Positions 45,328-60,300 of a DNA stretch of 64,000 nt are shown here, piece by piece. Under the pieces are notes generated by a model, which was not told where the DNA came from, did no database searches, and saw only the letters and a program-made list of their open reading frames with translations. The translations under genes were made by a program, and so were the position numbers. Numbering within the stretch: the first letter of the stretch is position 1; the number at the start of each line of letters is the position of its first letter. Origin of the DNA: Caprimulgus europaeus (Eukaryota > Chordata > Aves > Caprimulgiformes > Caprimulgidae); contig OU015539.1 of NCBI GenBank assembly GCA_907165065.1, forward strand, positions 12,236,816-12,300,815, written 5' to 3'.

Positions 45328-48300
45328 GCTGCAGCATATATCATATATGCAAATATCCATTTGATTTTCCAGTTGCTCTTTGAGAATCTGCAAGTGAGTC
45401 TTCTTGGAGGAGACTACATGGCAAGGAGAGTGGTCATCTGAGGGTGACGGTCATGTATGGGAAAGACAATGGTACAACAGCCTTAAGTAACCCCTACCAA
45501 GGTTGTCTTGAGTAAGTGCTCCCAAGATTGCCAGCAAACATAAGTGCTTGTGATGCCAGCAGCTGTGCTATAGAAAGGAAATTGCCTCGGGGTGAAGCAA
45601 AGGAGAGGAAGCAATGAGGGCTTAAAACACTAAACAATTTGTGTAATTATGGATGCAGTGAACCACGTTTGTGAGCTGCCTGCCAGGCACCCCGGGCTTC
45701 TCCCTTAGAGGCCGCAGTTGTGGTTGGAGCACAGGACGGTGGAGAGGACAGTCATGAGTGTTTTCAGTGCATTACCTTGTTTTTCTTAACATGGTGTGTT
45801 GTCTCGTTCGGGACTAGTGGAGTGTTGCTGGTGCTCTCTTGTTGTGAAGTCCCCTCCGGCAGTGGGATGGGACGGGCAGGATGCTGGTGCTCGGAGCTGG
45901 CAGGCTGGTTTAGGGCAGGTTGCTCTAGGCTGGCAGGTGCCCAGAGGCAGGCTGCAGGGGTGCAGGGGGACTGCTAACTCCTGCTCCTCCGGGCTGGAGC
46001 CCCAGCCTCGCTTCTGCCCCATGCGTTTCCCCGGCCCCTGGGAGAGTGGCGGATAAAGGTGGTTTCCCACTGGCGGCCTGCAGTCTCCTGAGGGGCAGCC
46101 ACTGACATGGCAGGAGGAGGAGTGCAGCTCCACACTGCTTAGCTGCCTCTCACCAGCTCCTGGCCCCCATGCTGGGTATGCTGGAGGGTCCCTCCTCCTC
46201 CTCTCCCAGGGCTGGTGGAGATAGCCGAGGGATCCCAATTGTCCCCATCCTGGTAGGTCCTAATGACCTGTAGTTGTGGCACAGTTGTCTTCCTGTACAG
46301 CTTTACTGCAAGTCATAAATCATGATCATAAGGAGCACTTTTCTTTTGCTGTCTAGAAAACCAGATGTTTTGCTTACTTTTTCTTCACTCTCTTAAGCTA
46401 TTTCTGCTCCTTGAATTAACTTAATCTTATGGTTGTTGGAGTTTTTGTAGCTTCTTCATAGCTTTGCAACCACTCTGAAAGTCCAAATAAATTATGTCAG
46501 CCACATTAATTTGTCCATTATTCTGCTGGTGTGCTTGAAATGCTGTTACAGGTCTTCACCGTCTCTTGTTGTGAAGGGAGCCAGTTACTCTAATTAACAT
46601 ATGTTCCTAAAATAGTTGCATAGATAGTCTATAATTCCATTTTTAGCTGGTGATATAACCTTGTTTTGTATTGAACAACAACATAGTTATTATTGCTAGT
46701 AGGCAGGAATGGCCTGTTACTGCAAATGAATCCCAGGCAAGTGCATCGGGGGAAGGATGACTTCCATGTGGACAGGCAGATTTTCTCTATGAAAGAGGCT
46801 CAGTAGCTTTGAGGTGCTTTTTAGCATGTCAGTTCTAGAGAGGCTGAAGAAGACAGTGCTGCCAGTGACATTTTTGAGTGTGTATGTATTTTCCAAGCAA
46901 GATTTTTACTCTTTAGTTAACACAGTCCTTTCCTCCTAGGCTCAAAAATTCTTATTTATCATTTGATAGTTAAAGATACTATCTAAGAGTTAAATTAGTT
47001 ATGATAATGAATATTGATTTGTGTTCTTAATGTAATAGAAGCAAAGAATTAAATGGAAAAGGAAATAGATCTGACCTTAGTGAGTTAGCTTGGGTTGTCT
47101 CTCACAGCTAGCCAGCTTTAAGCTGGTCATGCTTCATCAGCCCTCTGAACTGTGCAAGAAAACTGCTTTCTCCTGCAGGCTGTGGGATCTCTAGCTATGG
47201 ACACTAGGCTTATTTTTTCATATGGGCCCATTTTTTTCCCTCTAGGTTTTACTTTCTAAGCAGAAATTCAACCTGATGGAGCTTCCCAAAGTCCAGCCTC
47301 CAGTGTACTGTTGAGAAAATACTGCAATTTGATCATCAGGTGCTTTTTGCTTTGTACTATTTAATGCCCTTATTTAACTTTGTAATTAGGTCAGACTAAG
47401 AAGTAATATCCTGTATGTCTCACAACTCACTTTTTTTTTTTTCTCAAGATCTGTGTGTCCAGTTCCTGGAATTCAGGTGGCATTTCTTAGGTGAGCTGAA
47501 TCTCCTTTACAGCACTCATAGAGGGCCCTAAATTGTTATAACTATAATCTGTATATATAATATAAATATAATATGTATTTATTTAATATAAATAAAGCCC
47601 ATTTATATCACCATAGAAGTATAAAGTGGCTTTAATGCAAACTAAAATCTAGACTAACTTTTTCTTGTCTTCGTTTCAGTTTCAGGTGAAAATTATATCT
47701 GGAAAGAAGAGATGGGAAGGCATTTAGCTTTCTGTTTCAGTAAGTTTTTAGTGACTCCTTAGAAATTAAAACTACATAAACGTGCTCAGGTTGAGTGATT
47801 GGTAAATACATCATCTAGAAGCTAGAGGGCATAGGAGACACAGAAAGTCTCTGGTATCAAGAGGTGTGAGTGAGTGAGAGAAACTGTTCTTTTTGCGTAA
47901 AATGGCACTTGCTAGTCAAGTTTGAAGTGATTCTGGTCTCCTGAAGAGAAGTGACTAAAAAGCAGAAGTATGTTCCTGGATTTTTACCAGTCTTGGAGAT
48001 AGCCTAAAGGAAAATCAATTACTTGTGTTGTTATTGACCTAAATGAAGATGTTAATATATGCTTCCCATTCTAAATGCAGAACAGCTACGTTTATATTCT
48101 GCAGGAGCTCCTATTGTTAACCATTAAATAGAGAGCTGCTACTAGCTATTTTAGTGGAAAAGGTCAAAGGTAAGTTCATGGGCATAGGAGCATTGCTGTC
48201 GAGCATAAAAACTACAGACTTCAAACTTTCACTTGTCTAGCTGTTCTGGTCAAAATACTTGGTAACTTTTCTTCACCCCTACACCATATTCCTGGGATAG

Positions 48301-51300
48301 TGAAGTACTGCCGTGTTTTACGTTACAATCCATGTGTCTACTAGTGTAATGCCTGCGTGAGAGGGATAGTGGCAGCGTTTTTCCAGTATAGACCAAGCCT
48401 TATTTTGTCTGCATTTTGAGAATAAAGTTCACAGGGCTTACCCTAAACATGCAGGAGGAACAGAGCATCCAGAGCTGCTCTTTGGAGGACCTCCCTAAAT
48501 TCCAGTGTGTTTTGTTTTCAATTCAAAGTAATCCAGTGAGAGAACTGAACTTTGCCACAGTCTATAAAGGAGACAAGATGTACGTATTGATTAGTTTATG
48601 CTGAGTTTCTCAGGTCAGTTGACTGTCTCAAACAGAAAATCAAAGATACCATGAGTTTGTAGGACTCCAGCATCAAAGAAAAGATTCTGTCCAGCCTTTG
48701 TGAACTGCTACATGTTCCACAGGTTTTATGCCTAAAGGCAGATGGGTGCTGAACCACGGGATGATATTCCAGTAAACAAAACAGGGCTGGTGGAGTATTG
48801 AAACTGTGCTGAATTATTCATTGGGTCCTGAATGATGCAGAGAGTTATTATAGCAAACACCCCTGAAGGCGAGAGCAGCGCTCGGCACAGCCCTGCCTGT
48901 GTCATACACCTGACCTGTTTGCCAGGTAGGCATCTGCAAAAGTGAATGTCTTGTATAAATGAACTGGAACAACCATGTTTGGTAGCTGTCCATTACTCGT
49001 CTAGAAATAGTCAATCTAATTCCAAAAAAAACCAGTTAAGTGCATGCTGCAATCCATGGACAAAAAATTAAAAGCACATTCAAGTGCTTTACTGAAAAGC
49101 AATGGACTTGTGCACACCTTTAAAGAGAAGCATGGGCTTGCTGATTCAAATCTGATGGTGCCCCCTAATAAACATCACAGGTAAATATCGGGATACAGAA
49201 TGGATCAAAATAGAGCTGGTTAGTACCAATAATGTCATCTTAGCCAAGGAAGCATTTTCTCAGCTGGCCTTTGGAAGCTGATTAACTGTACAACCTCACC
49301 AAAAAGGTGGGTATCTCAAGGTACGTTACTCCTACTGCTGTCACAGTTTAATACTAATCAGTGATGTGTTAATGTACTGAGTGAGGAAGTTAAAGGAGGG
49401 TGTCCAGCACAGGCAGAGAAGCTGGAGTGGAGGGAGTTACGATGGTGAGGCCAGCTGTGTCTCTAAAACTGAATGTGCCTTTCAAATGAAAAATATTTGG
49501 AGGTTCATTTTTGGATGGTGCTGGGAGGGAGTTTCTGCTGAAGCCTCCAGGTAGCGGTGGTGAGTGAATCAGTGTTCCAATCTACAGCTCTGGAGGAAAG
49601 ATTACATTGGGAGTGGGGAGAAGGAAGAAATCCCTCTCTAGAAGGAATTTGGAATCAGACCCTCCCATCTTTCCAAAATACAGTTTGTTCTTCAAAACCC
49701 CATTGCAAACTTCAGTGGAAGCAATAAAACATTGAGAATTACTGCATAGTGGTCTGATTGCTGGTATCTGCTCATGACAGATGCATTGGTAGGAGGAATC
49801 CTGCTGTTGATTCACATTTGTGCTGGGCTTGAATGTGGTAGTGATGAGTGGTACAAGAAAAACCAAGAGAAGAATAGTGGATGATACAACAGGGTTTGGG
49901 AAGCATGCAGTACTGTGACAGCTGAGGAGTTACAGAACACTGCTCGTTGGGTGTCCGTACTCTGTACTCGAGGAGGCAGAACCTTGTCGACAGAATAGGA
50001 TGTAAGCATTAGGGCAGCATTTGAATTATGTAATAATGAGTCAAGGAAAAGCTGGAGTGCTTAAGCTTCCCCATAAGTGACTTCATATCTTTGATAATAA
50101 TGTATTTTAAACAGTATATTAATATAAAATACAAGTATATAGTAATACGCAGATTAATTTGACTCTGCTGTTATCCCATCTGAGATCACTGTCTTCCTTC
50201 TGATGGTGGTTACTGCTAAGAGCTGTTGTACTATTTGAAGTTCCTCAAGAACAAGGTACAGATGTTGTTTCATGATCAAATGTGACAGAATATTTGATTT
50301 TTTTAACCCTCCAGTGTTTTTAAAAAATATCATTTACAATTTATTAGAATGTTTTTATTGTTCATTAAAGGGGAAATAAAGCTTATTAAGATACCTTATA
50401 ATCCTAAAGTAAAATTTAGCAAAGTAATCTGAAACTTTGTCATAAGAAGCCAAGAAGTTATTTGCTCTGCTACTGGTTATCTAAGCCTGTGACTGTTGGA
50501 TTATGTCACTCTGCTTAAAGGCATTTTTTTTTGCAGAAGACTGATACATGGTTAGTCATAAAAATGCACATTTTGATTTAATGCAATATTATCACCTTTG
50601 TGCAGTAGAAGACTTCTGTCTTTGCATGTTCTACAGCAGGTATATACACCAGTTTTGCTAGCTCCATTTGGTGAGACCATGTTGCTGGGCAGAGGCATGG
50701 AAATGTTCTAGTGTTGTTTCCTTGAAATACACATATTAATGTCTTGCCACTGTCACAGGCTGCCTCCTTCCTGCCTGATGCCTGGAGCTATCTACAGTAC
50801 CAGGGTTTGGTACTTTATTCTCTGATCTTGACTTGTAAGAGATCATAATTTATAGGGAGCTTCACTGAGGGAGAGCAGTGGGGAACTGTTCATTCTAAGG
50901 AGTTACGTACTCATGACTTCTCCCGCACAACAGGATTGTGATTTTTTGACTTGATGATTTGTGATAGCTTTATTTATAGGGCTGATACAGGATGATGTTT
51001 AGTTATTGCTTCTCTGAACTTTTGACACTCTCACTGGCTTTCTTCTGTGTGTTATTCCCTATCCAGTCCAGATGTTTCTGCACATGAGCCTCCCAGCCAT
51101 TCAGCTTATTTTTTTTGGATGGCAAAGCCTTGATTTTTGTCTTGTGGTGGAGGACATTAGAATGTGGAGACTACCTGTTTTTTGTGGAAGGACTCCAGCA
51201 GCTCTGGCATTCTTGCATGATGGGATGTGGCTACCAAGATGAATGATGTTCAACTGCTGCATTAAAACTGACCTTGGTAGAGGTTACGTGATTTCAGTAG

Positions 51301-54300
51301 CATGTCTCCAGGCTGCTTTGGGTGCACAGTTACGTGTTCCTGAGATACTGTAACTCAGGCTCATGGAAATCCCTCATGAATGGCCCTCAAGATTACTGGC
51401 ATTCCTCCCAGCCTGTGCTTGACTGGTGCTACCTGCAGCCTCTGCTCCCAAGGGGCCTTAATGTCTTGAGCCCAAATTTGGATCTGTTCCTCCCTTGAGA
51501 CATCTGTTGAGAGGGTTATACTCTGCTTAAGTCTGACTGGTAGTATTTCCAAAAAAGATGTTAAAAACTGGTTGATGACTCCTGAGGCCAGATTTTCAAA
51601 CAAGCTCTGCATCCAGCAGGTCTCCCTAGGATGCAGGCTGAGCACTGCAGCATAAAAAAAGGGGAAGATTTTTCAGAAAAGCTGACTTTGGGCTATCCTG
51701 GCAAAACCTTTGTTTTGGAGTACAGTGCTTGTATGGGTGAGAAGAGTGTGCAGAAACCTGGCCTTCTTGGTGCCTGCTGGGCTAGGTCAGGCTGTCTGAG
51801 AAGTGAAGAGCTGGGTTTCATCTAACAGCGGTGCATTTCTCTATTGCTTGTGCAACACATTGTACGTTATTAAGTTCCTGGGATAAATATGTGAAGAAGG
51901 CAGAAAAGGAAAAAGGAAGCTCCTGCTTCTAGTCAGATTAGGAGCAAACTAGAGTGGCAGTTGTGCAAGCACTGCGGTGTGTCCTTGCTGTTGGCACTGC
52001 CAAGGGTCCCATTGCTGTGGGGGCAGGACAGAGCAAGGCTAGGTGGGGATTGAGAATGCACATAAATTAGAATATATCAAAAGTAGAATACAAAGAGATA
52101 AACTGGAAGGGGCTAAAATCCAAACCTTAAATTCAAAGAGGGAAGATGATTCTGCTTTTCCCTCCTTCCAAGTTTTTGGGAGGCCAGTTCTGGCTAAAAG
52201 CTCTACAGGGCAAGAGATGGGCCCTAATCTTAACAGAATTTGGGATGTTATTTAATTTGCATTGGATGCAATGAGGAAGAGAGGAAAAAGAAAATCTGGG
52301 CTCAGCAGACAGGATAGTTTTTGTTGTGTGAATGCAATCACATCCGGTAGCCAGGAAAGAAAAAAAAGTCATGTTGGTGGTACCCCTGGAAGTGCTAAGG
52401 AGTGCTAGTGTTGATGCTAGTGCATACCAACCAGTCTGAGAGCTTACAATGAGAACAATTAGTACCAGAATCCTGAGAAGGTGATGGAATTTGTCAAGTG
52501 TCCAAAAAACAACCAGATCATTTTCAAGTCCTGATTATTTCCTAATGAACTGCTTGACCCCAAGGGCCTGTAGCAGCCATGAAACTCTGCCTTTGCAAAG
52601 CCTCTTAGAATAGTTTCATTCAAATACAGACATAATTACACCTCTCCTCACTATTACATTTCAAATATCCTCCCAGTAATCAGAATCACTGCAGTGTGTG
52701 AGTGAAGAGCTTCTTTATCCTCACAGCAGAAAGCATCTGAACTGTTAGGAGCTAAAGAAGGTTTATAATGGGAAAGGCTAATAGAACAGGCTTTGAGACA
52801 TCATCACAGTCACAAAAAGGCGTGAGCAAATCTGAGTCCGAGAGCGAGCGACAATGCTGGCCCTTTTACTAGAAGAAGCTCCATTGGAGAGCGATTGACG
52901 GAGAACAAGAATCCCCTGCCTCCCCCGCAGAAAGTCAGAGCTACAGAAAAGTTGTATATTTGGGTTTGTTCCCATGGTTTTAATCTTCTAACTTGCTCTA
53001 ATTATTCCTATTCAAGGCTGATTTATGTCTGGCAACTTCACATTAAAAAAAGTTCCCAGTAACAGAACAACGCTTATGCTTGCAGGCAGGACGAGGGGAA
53101 GATGACGTGTTCAGATGCAATGTGAACCAGTTATTTGGCCAAACTTTCCATGAAAATATCTTTGATACTGGCTGTGCCTACTGATTTCTCCTTATTTACA
53201 GTAGGCCCTCAGTTTTCCGTCTCCCCTTAATGAAGAGCAGAAATGTTGACTTCATTAGGGATTTCTTCCAGTTTGTTTTGTAGGGCTTTTTTGGGTACAA
53301 ATACATAATTTATTTAGCAGCTGCATGTTTGTTACATGAGCAGTATGTAACACAATAGTGAGGCTGTAAGAAGTTTCAACTTGCTGTGCTGTGTTACGCT
53401 GTGACATTCGGAGCTCTGCTTTCCAGAATGGAGTATGAGTTTTTGTCAGTGATACTCAGTGTCACCTCACAGGCAGGAGTAGGACACATCTCCCAGCTAC
53501 GTAACTAGGAAGGTCTGTAAAAATCCCAACACCTCCTAGATACTAAGTTCCTACAAGTTTTATCAAAGTAAGCATCCAGGTGGTTTCCTACTAAGGGAAA
53601 GGTGAGGAGTTAGGTGCTCTCTTTTGGGGAAACTGCCAGTCACTGTGGTCTGGAGATGAGCTTGAGGGGTCGGTCGGAAGGAAGCAAGGGAGCTGTAACG
53701 GGTGTAATGTGGGACATGGTGAGGAACTGAGACTGGAATGTATAATAAACAGCATGGAAATCTGTAGGAAAACAACCTTTGCTAGTTCTGCTGCTTGTAC
53801 AGACACAGACTTTGCAGTCTCTCTTCAATGGGTGTGTGTGTGCATTCACAGCACAGAGGTGGGTCATCTGGGGTTTTAACCATTTTTTCAAATAAAAAGC
53901 AACTGGTAATGGTGATTTGATCATGGAACAGAAGGTGACAGCACAGAAAAACACAAGTAGCTGAGCTAGAAGAGGAGCCCAAAGGTAGAGCCAACTGCTT
54001 CCAAAGGCATTGCTTTGCATTGCAGAAAGTGACTGATGTGCCTGTTGTCACTTGTAAGCAAAGATGCACAAGCAGCAAGTAAATTATATTTAAAATGGAG
54101 GAAGAATGAGCAATGAGTGAGCTATAAGCTCCCAAGTGTTACTGCAAGAAACTTTACTGAAACAGCCTGCAGAGTTTGAGAACTGTAACTATATGTTGAA
54201 ACAAACTGAGTTAGTTTGACTAAAAGCCTGTAACTTGCTAGATTAACAGTTTGCAGAGATATGGTTTGGTACTAAGTGAGGGTTGCTAACTGAAAAAAGA

Positions 54301-57300
54301 AATACTGTTCAATAGATACTGGTTTCTCTAATTATATGCAGGATTTATTTAAAGTGGAGACTAGTCTGCTTTAAAAATGATTGTAGTGGGTGTGTCTGTC
54401 TGAGTGCCTTTACTGCTGGAAGCATTGGAATCCCACATGTGGTATCATTTAGTTGTTTTTAAAATATATAAGAAGGAATGTATTTCTTGATACTGAATCT
54501 TCTTATCTTTGATATAGTAAAGGTGATACCAGGTTAAGTCTGTGGTCCTATCAAGGTAGCATTTGACATCATGAGGGAAATTTCATATGCCCCATGGTCA
54601 TTCATATTTCTGGGGAGAATGACAAGCATGGGCTGAATACCAAGGACTTGTCTGACTGTTACTCTGTGGAAAGGGCTCTGGATCTGCGTGGCAAAGTGAG
54701 TGAGCTGGAGCCAGAGCTCTGTGGAAGCCATCCTGGGATGTTTTACTGGTCCCACTTGGTCTCCAGGAGTTGCAGGGACTGTGGGAATTTCAAGTCTTAT
54801 CAACCCACTAATGAAGAGTGGCGGATGACAAGCTCCTGCTGGAATTTGTTCCCCAGTTTTCATTAACCTCTGTATAGATATTATTTTAATTAAAATAATC
54901 TTGACAGCACCTATGAAAAAGCTGTGGGGGTTGCAACAGCAATTACATGTGTTGTCAAAAATGATAAGCAGCCTGGTATCACAGGAAGGAAATTAACACT
55001 GACGAATAATGGAACAGTAATCTTAATCCAGAGCTTTCTGCCTCCCAGGAACTCCTTAAAATGGATGGATTTTGGAGACCAGGCAATTTTAGAACGAGAC
55101 AGTTAAGCAATAGGTGCCATAAAGCATCTCCCTTTTAAAAAGTGGTATAATAGTGGCTGATAGCCACTCAGCAAGAAATGTGGTGTTAATTAGACATTAA
55201 TAATGGTGTATGTGCAAATCCTTGACTATTTTCCTAAATTTTGCATATCAGAAAAATTTGGAATCATTTTCAATGTTAGGTCCAGGTCGTGGAGTTTAAC
55301 AACAATCTGCACCATTGCCAGTCGTCTGTTTTGGGTTGTTCACTGCAGAAAGAAGTGCACTGCATTTGGGCAGGCACAAGAGAAGTCAAACCCTCTCTGC
55401 TGGCCCAGGTTGGAAAGGTGCAGTCCCCTCCCCAGTCACACCAGGCTCAAGAGGTGTGGATGAAGCTGTGTTGGGTTTCAGGACCAGGCTCTGCTGAGCA
55501 GGTTCATAGAAGGACTGGTGAGAAAGGCCAGCCGGGAAGGGCAAGCTGTAGAAACAGCCACAGGTTTGCTATAGGAGAGGGTGCTAGGTGACTGAACTAA
55601 AGGTTGGACTCAAGTGGCTCCTTGGGAGAAGAGAAATGTGCATAGCCCATCAGTAGGCACCAGGCAGGGCGGGTACAGGCAGGCTTGTAGGACCTGAGAA
55701 TGGATGAAGTTCTCATTATTAGAAACTCAGTGGAAAATGATGCTAAAAATTTGTATGGTTTCCTGGGTATCCCTGCAGCACTACCTGAGGTAAAATGCTT
55801 CTCTAACCATCACAAGGTGCAAGGGGTGAAGGATTACCAGGGATCCTGGTAACTAAGGGTTAAATGGAGAAATGTAACACCTATGTCAAGAAGAAAAGGG
55901 CTGACAAGTTTAATAAAGATAATCCTGCCTTATCCTGTCTCCCCAAATGTGATCTAAGCAGAGCTTCACCTTGGCAGCTAGGGCTTCTTGCCCTTCTGCC
56001 CCCACCCCTGCACCCCAGCTCATGCTCCTTTCCTTCAGATTTGCTTGGCGCACTCTCGGCAAACATGAGAATTAAGGGATGGGATGATAGCACGTTATGT
56101 TCCTGATTAGGGACATAGTAATGTGCCCAAAATGTTTCAAAGGGATGCAGATGTCTTGCCCTGATGAAGCTTTGGTAGCCTGTTGTCTTTTCTGGCAAGT
56201 GTGCACCCGTCTATGAGGTACGCTCATCTACACAGAGGGGTTTTTTCTCTGCCTTTTTCATCTTCAAAATTAGAATGAATCTCTTTCAGTTGAAGCTACA
56301 TCCCACAAGAGCTGTGATTTGAGGAAGAAGATAGTAAGTAGCAAGATGTTAAAGAAAGAGCATATTGCTTGCTTGCCTCATGATGGGGCCCAGTGGTGTA
56401 AAAAGACTGGATGCTGTCATACTAGAGAGTAATTCAAAATGTAGTAAGAGATATTTCCTATCCCAAGGACATTGACACTGTAAGGAAACTTGAAACATTG
56501 GAGCAAAAAAGCACCATCTGAGTATGGAGAAACAGAGAATTGGGGGATAGCGAGTGCTTCTTTTCTTCTCTGTTAAAACAGGCATTGTTTGTTACTCACA
56601 ACCTTCCAGCTTACTATTACGGTTGATTAATGTCTTCTAGTGCATCTGGATGGAGGCTTTGACCTGAAGGATGAAGACAGCCAGGACCAGCTTACTTCAG
56701 GCACTAACTCAGGGGAGAGCTTAGTACACTTAAGGAATAGCTTGGAAGGTAGCCCAGCAGGCAGTGGTGGCTGGGGAAGCCCTGAGACTGACCAGCAGGA
56801 TAGGACTCGGTGAGCAGGACCAGGAGACAGGGACTTTGAGCTACCAGGAGGACTAAAAAGAGGTACCAGTGCATAATGGAAAAGGGCAGCAATGGGGGAC
56901 ATCAAAGGGGGATTGATGGGAGCAGAATAACAAGAGAGCATGAAGGGGGCAATGGGTGAGGAAGTTGGAGCAGAGAGGAGAAGGCAGCAGGGACAAAAGT
57001 TCAGCTTCCTCGATGATGACAGAGTTTTTGGGAATTGAACTAAAAGCTTCCTTTGTGAGGCAAGTCTCGTATCTGGAGAGGTCGAGGGATCAGTAGAGAT
57101 GTACACTGAGTTTCAGTGTCAGCTTCCAGAAGGAATGTGCACAGGAAACGACTATATTTTCCTATTGATATAATAAGAGTAAGATTTAAATGCAACAGAA
57201 GTGAAACATATAATTTCCAAGGTATTTTCATACTTTACAAAGTCAGAGGTTTAGAAGGTTTGTTTTATAGGTCAGCAATAGGCAAAATGTGAAGTACTTC

Positions 57301-60300
57301 TAAGGAAACACCTGTGTTGAATAAAAACAAACATACCAGATGTTACATGGGTGGTAAAACAAATGTTTAGCTTTCCATGCAAAATCATTAAATTTTTGAA
57401 ACTTAAGATTTCATTAAAAGGATAACCCTACATTTATTGAAATTGTATTGTTGTCCCACTACTCCTGACAACAATGCTGTTTAAAAATAGTTTTTAAAAA
57501 CTTTCTTCCAGGAAACAACATCTGGATTTTTAACCTCATTGAAAGTTTTTATTGTGCTTCTATATCAGACTGTATTGTAATGGAGTTGTTATTTATCTCC
57601 AAATTTATCCAGTTCCTTCTTTGTGGACAGTCTTACGTTTAACAGGGTCTTTAATTACTTTGCTCTACTAGCTGACCACTACAAAAATTGAAATCCTCAC
57701 CACAAATCTGTAAAAATGTTTCCACTTGCACTGGGAGGCAAAAATAGAATAATTCCATGTCTTTTTGGACGGATGCCTGGCTGAAACTATGCAGGGTTTG
57801 ACTGACAAGAGGATGTAGTCTTTGCTGAGAGCACTTTTCTTTAAGGTCCTTTTTAGTCCTCAGGAACATTTAAGTAGATGAATGAAGAGAAGATTTGTGC
57901 CAGTTTCCTTCATTTTTGTTAACTTTGCCTGCTTTTTTGTAACTTTTGCCTTCTGCAAGAAAATCTTTTCAGCTCATCGGGCTTACTGAATATATAATCA
58001 CAAGCTGGTAAGTAGTAACTTCGGGAGTTCTGATTTGAAATGGCACTCTATTCTTTTGTGTACAACTGTGGTAGAAGAATAAAACCCCTTTGTGTGGCTA
58101 AGCAAAAGTAGAGTTATTTAAATGCTCAGTATTCAGCAGGGTTCTAACCGAAAAGTATAGTCTTTCGGTGGTGAGTAAATACGGTTAGCACATAGCTCAG
58201 CCTGTGAATGCCGCAGAGAGACTTCACTTGAGTAACTTCAGAATTATTTTGCATCCGAGTGAGCTCTCCCCACTGTGCTGCACGGCACGTTATCCGGTTC
58301 CTGGGGAGTGTGGATGGGAGCTTGCAAAGCACAGCAGGTAATTGGCTGCTTCAGTTAAAGAACCAGAAAAAACATACTTGTCAGTATATACAGAAGAAAA
58401 ATGAGAACAAATGGTAATTATTGGGTGATAGTATTTGTCCGTAGTCTTCTGAGCTGTCTGTGAGGTTAAATCCACACTGACACTGTGTAAGAGCCGTGAG
58501 TGTGTTAAATGTGATGTTGAGCAGCTTTTCCTGTCAGTGTGTTTTGGACTGGAAATTTCATAGGCATTGAATGTGGAAAAGGAGGTGAAGGTGTATGTGA
58601 TAACATAGCTTTTCAGAATGCTTTTTCCTGCTGGTTGAGACTTGTGTTTCTATATCTTAACATATATTTTTGTATTGTTGCTTTACTTTGAACCATATCT
58701 TCATCTTATGTGAACAGTCTTACCTCTGAAGTCAGTGGAAAGTGAACATGGCTCAGCTGTTAGGCACTTAATTCTGTATTTCTAAAACTTGCTTACACTG
58801 ATGCAAAGATTTCCTCTTGGAAAGGGAGAGCTGTTACTGGGTTAGGTACTTTTCCTCAGTTGCACATGTGGCAGTTCCTACAGACAGGCTGAAAAAGCTG
58901 TAATGCTATCTCTCTGCTTTTTGTTTGAAGTGGTTTACATCCAGATGGGGTGTGGAAGTGCGCTGGCATTGTAAAGACGATTGTACCAGGCTCCTCCTAA
59001 AATAGGGCTATTCTAATGAAAACATTTTTATTAGCTGCTTTTTCTTTCCCTCCTCTCTTTTACTAAATGAAGCATGAAGTCAAAGCTGATAGTTGCTAGA
59101 ATAACATTAAAACTATTTTAATTTTCATAACACAAATACATGAGGTAAAAATAACCATATCTGGGGTTTCATATTTTCAAGGCTTATGCATACAGGTAAG
59201 TATGTGTGACAAATCTCACTGGAATTGTTTGACACAGGAGTAAAATACTAACTTAAAAAAAATCTTTGCAGTTTCATGTTGCACTCCAGTCCTTGGACAG
59301 TTTAGTTTTAATTTGTTTGCTGAAAATCTCAGCAAGAAGCCTGTACACTGTATTGGAAGTTGAAATTGTGCTGCACCTGGAGGAGGAGACAGAATGGAAA
59401 TATTGTATGGATTTGGTAGGTCTACATGACTGTATGTAGGGAGGGTACCTGAAAGACTGAAAAATAGATTATACATTTTTAACACTTTCCTTACTAATTT
59501 GTTTCCTTCTCTTTGGTAAAGAGGAAATAAAAATGTTTCTTTTATAGACGCTTGTACTCTTTGAGGTGGCTTTAAATCTCCATCCATGTCGTGTGAGGTA
59601 AAGCGTGTAATGAAATGGAGGCAAGACTTGCAATGTCTAATAAAGGACATTAGTGTTTGTTGTCAGTCATCCTTTGGCCTATGTAATTTTTTTTTTTTTC
59701 CAAAGGGCACTGACATTGCTTTTGCTCTGTTTACAACCATCACTCTGTGTGCAGATGCATTTTTTTCTCCATTCACCTTTTTAGATTATTTTTTGAATGC
59801 CAAATACTTAATGTGTCATTTCTGGCAGAAAGCTCTGGTGATGAAAGAGGAAATAAAATGGGCTTGAAGCAAGTTGCTGGAGAGGCACACACAGGATGGC
59901 ACAGCCATGGAAAGCTTTTTTTTTTTTTTTTTTCCCTCCAGGAATTGCATATCACTCTTCATACTGACTTAATGAACTCAGGAGGAAGCACATCTTTTTC
60001 TTGGGCCTGGAAAGCAAATGTTGTCTCAGAGTGTAAGGTTTACTACCAGTGTAATCAGCTAGAGTAGCATGAGCGACCGCATGCCAACTTACTTTTGCCT
60101 CCTGTGTACCCAGCGTAATTAACTCCATCCTTCGTTCTGCAGTCATCTCCCCAGGTAGTTATCTGGTCTTAATGGGCCATAAAATGGGTGGTGTTTGTCC
60201 ATAAGGAAATGCCTTGTGGTGTAGGGGGTCTTGTACCCCTTCATAGAGGTCCTTGAGTGTCAGAGGTGGCAATGCTGTCTAAAAGGAAATTTGGAGGATG

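Noticed and set aside
56627..57106. 159-codon minus-strand frame rich in Ser, Pro and Leu
   Set aside because: Low-complexity translation of a purine-rich + strand; no domain, splice sites or promoter seen.
59910..59940. Poly-T run as the tail of a minus-strand retrocopied gene
   Set aside because: No gene-like sequence adjoins the run on its 3' side.
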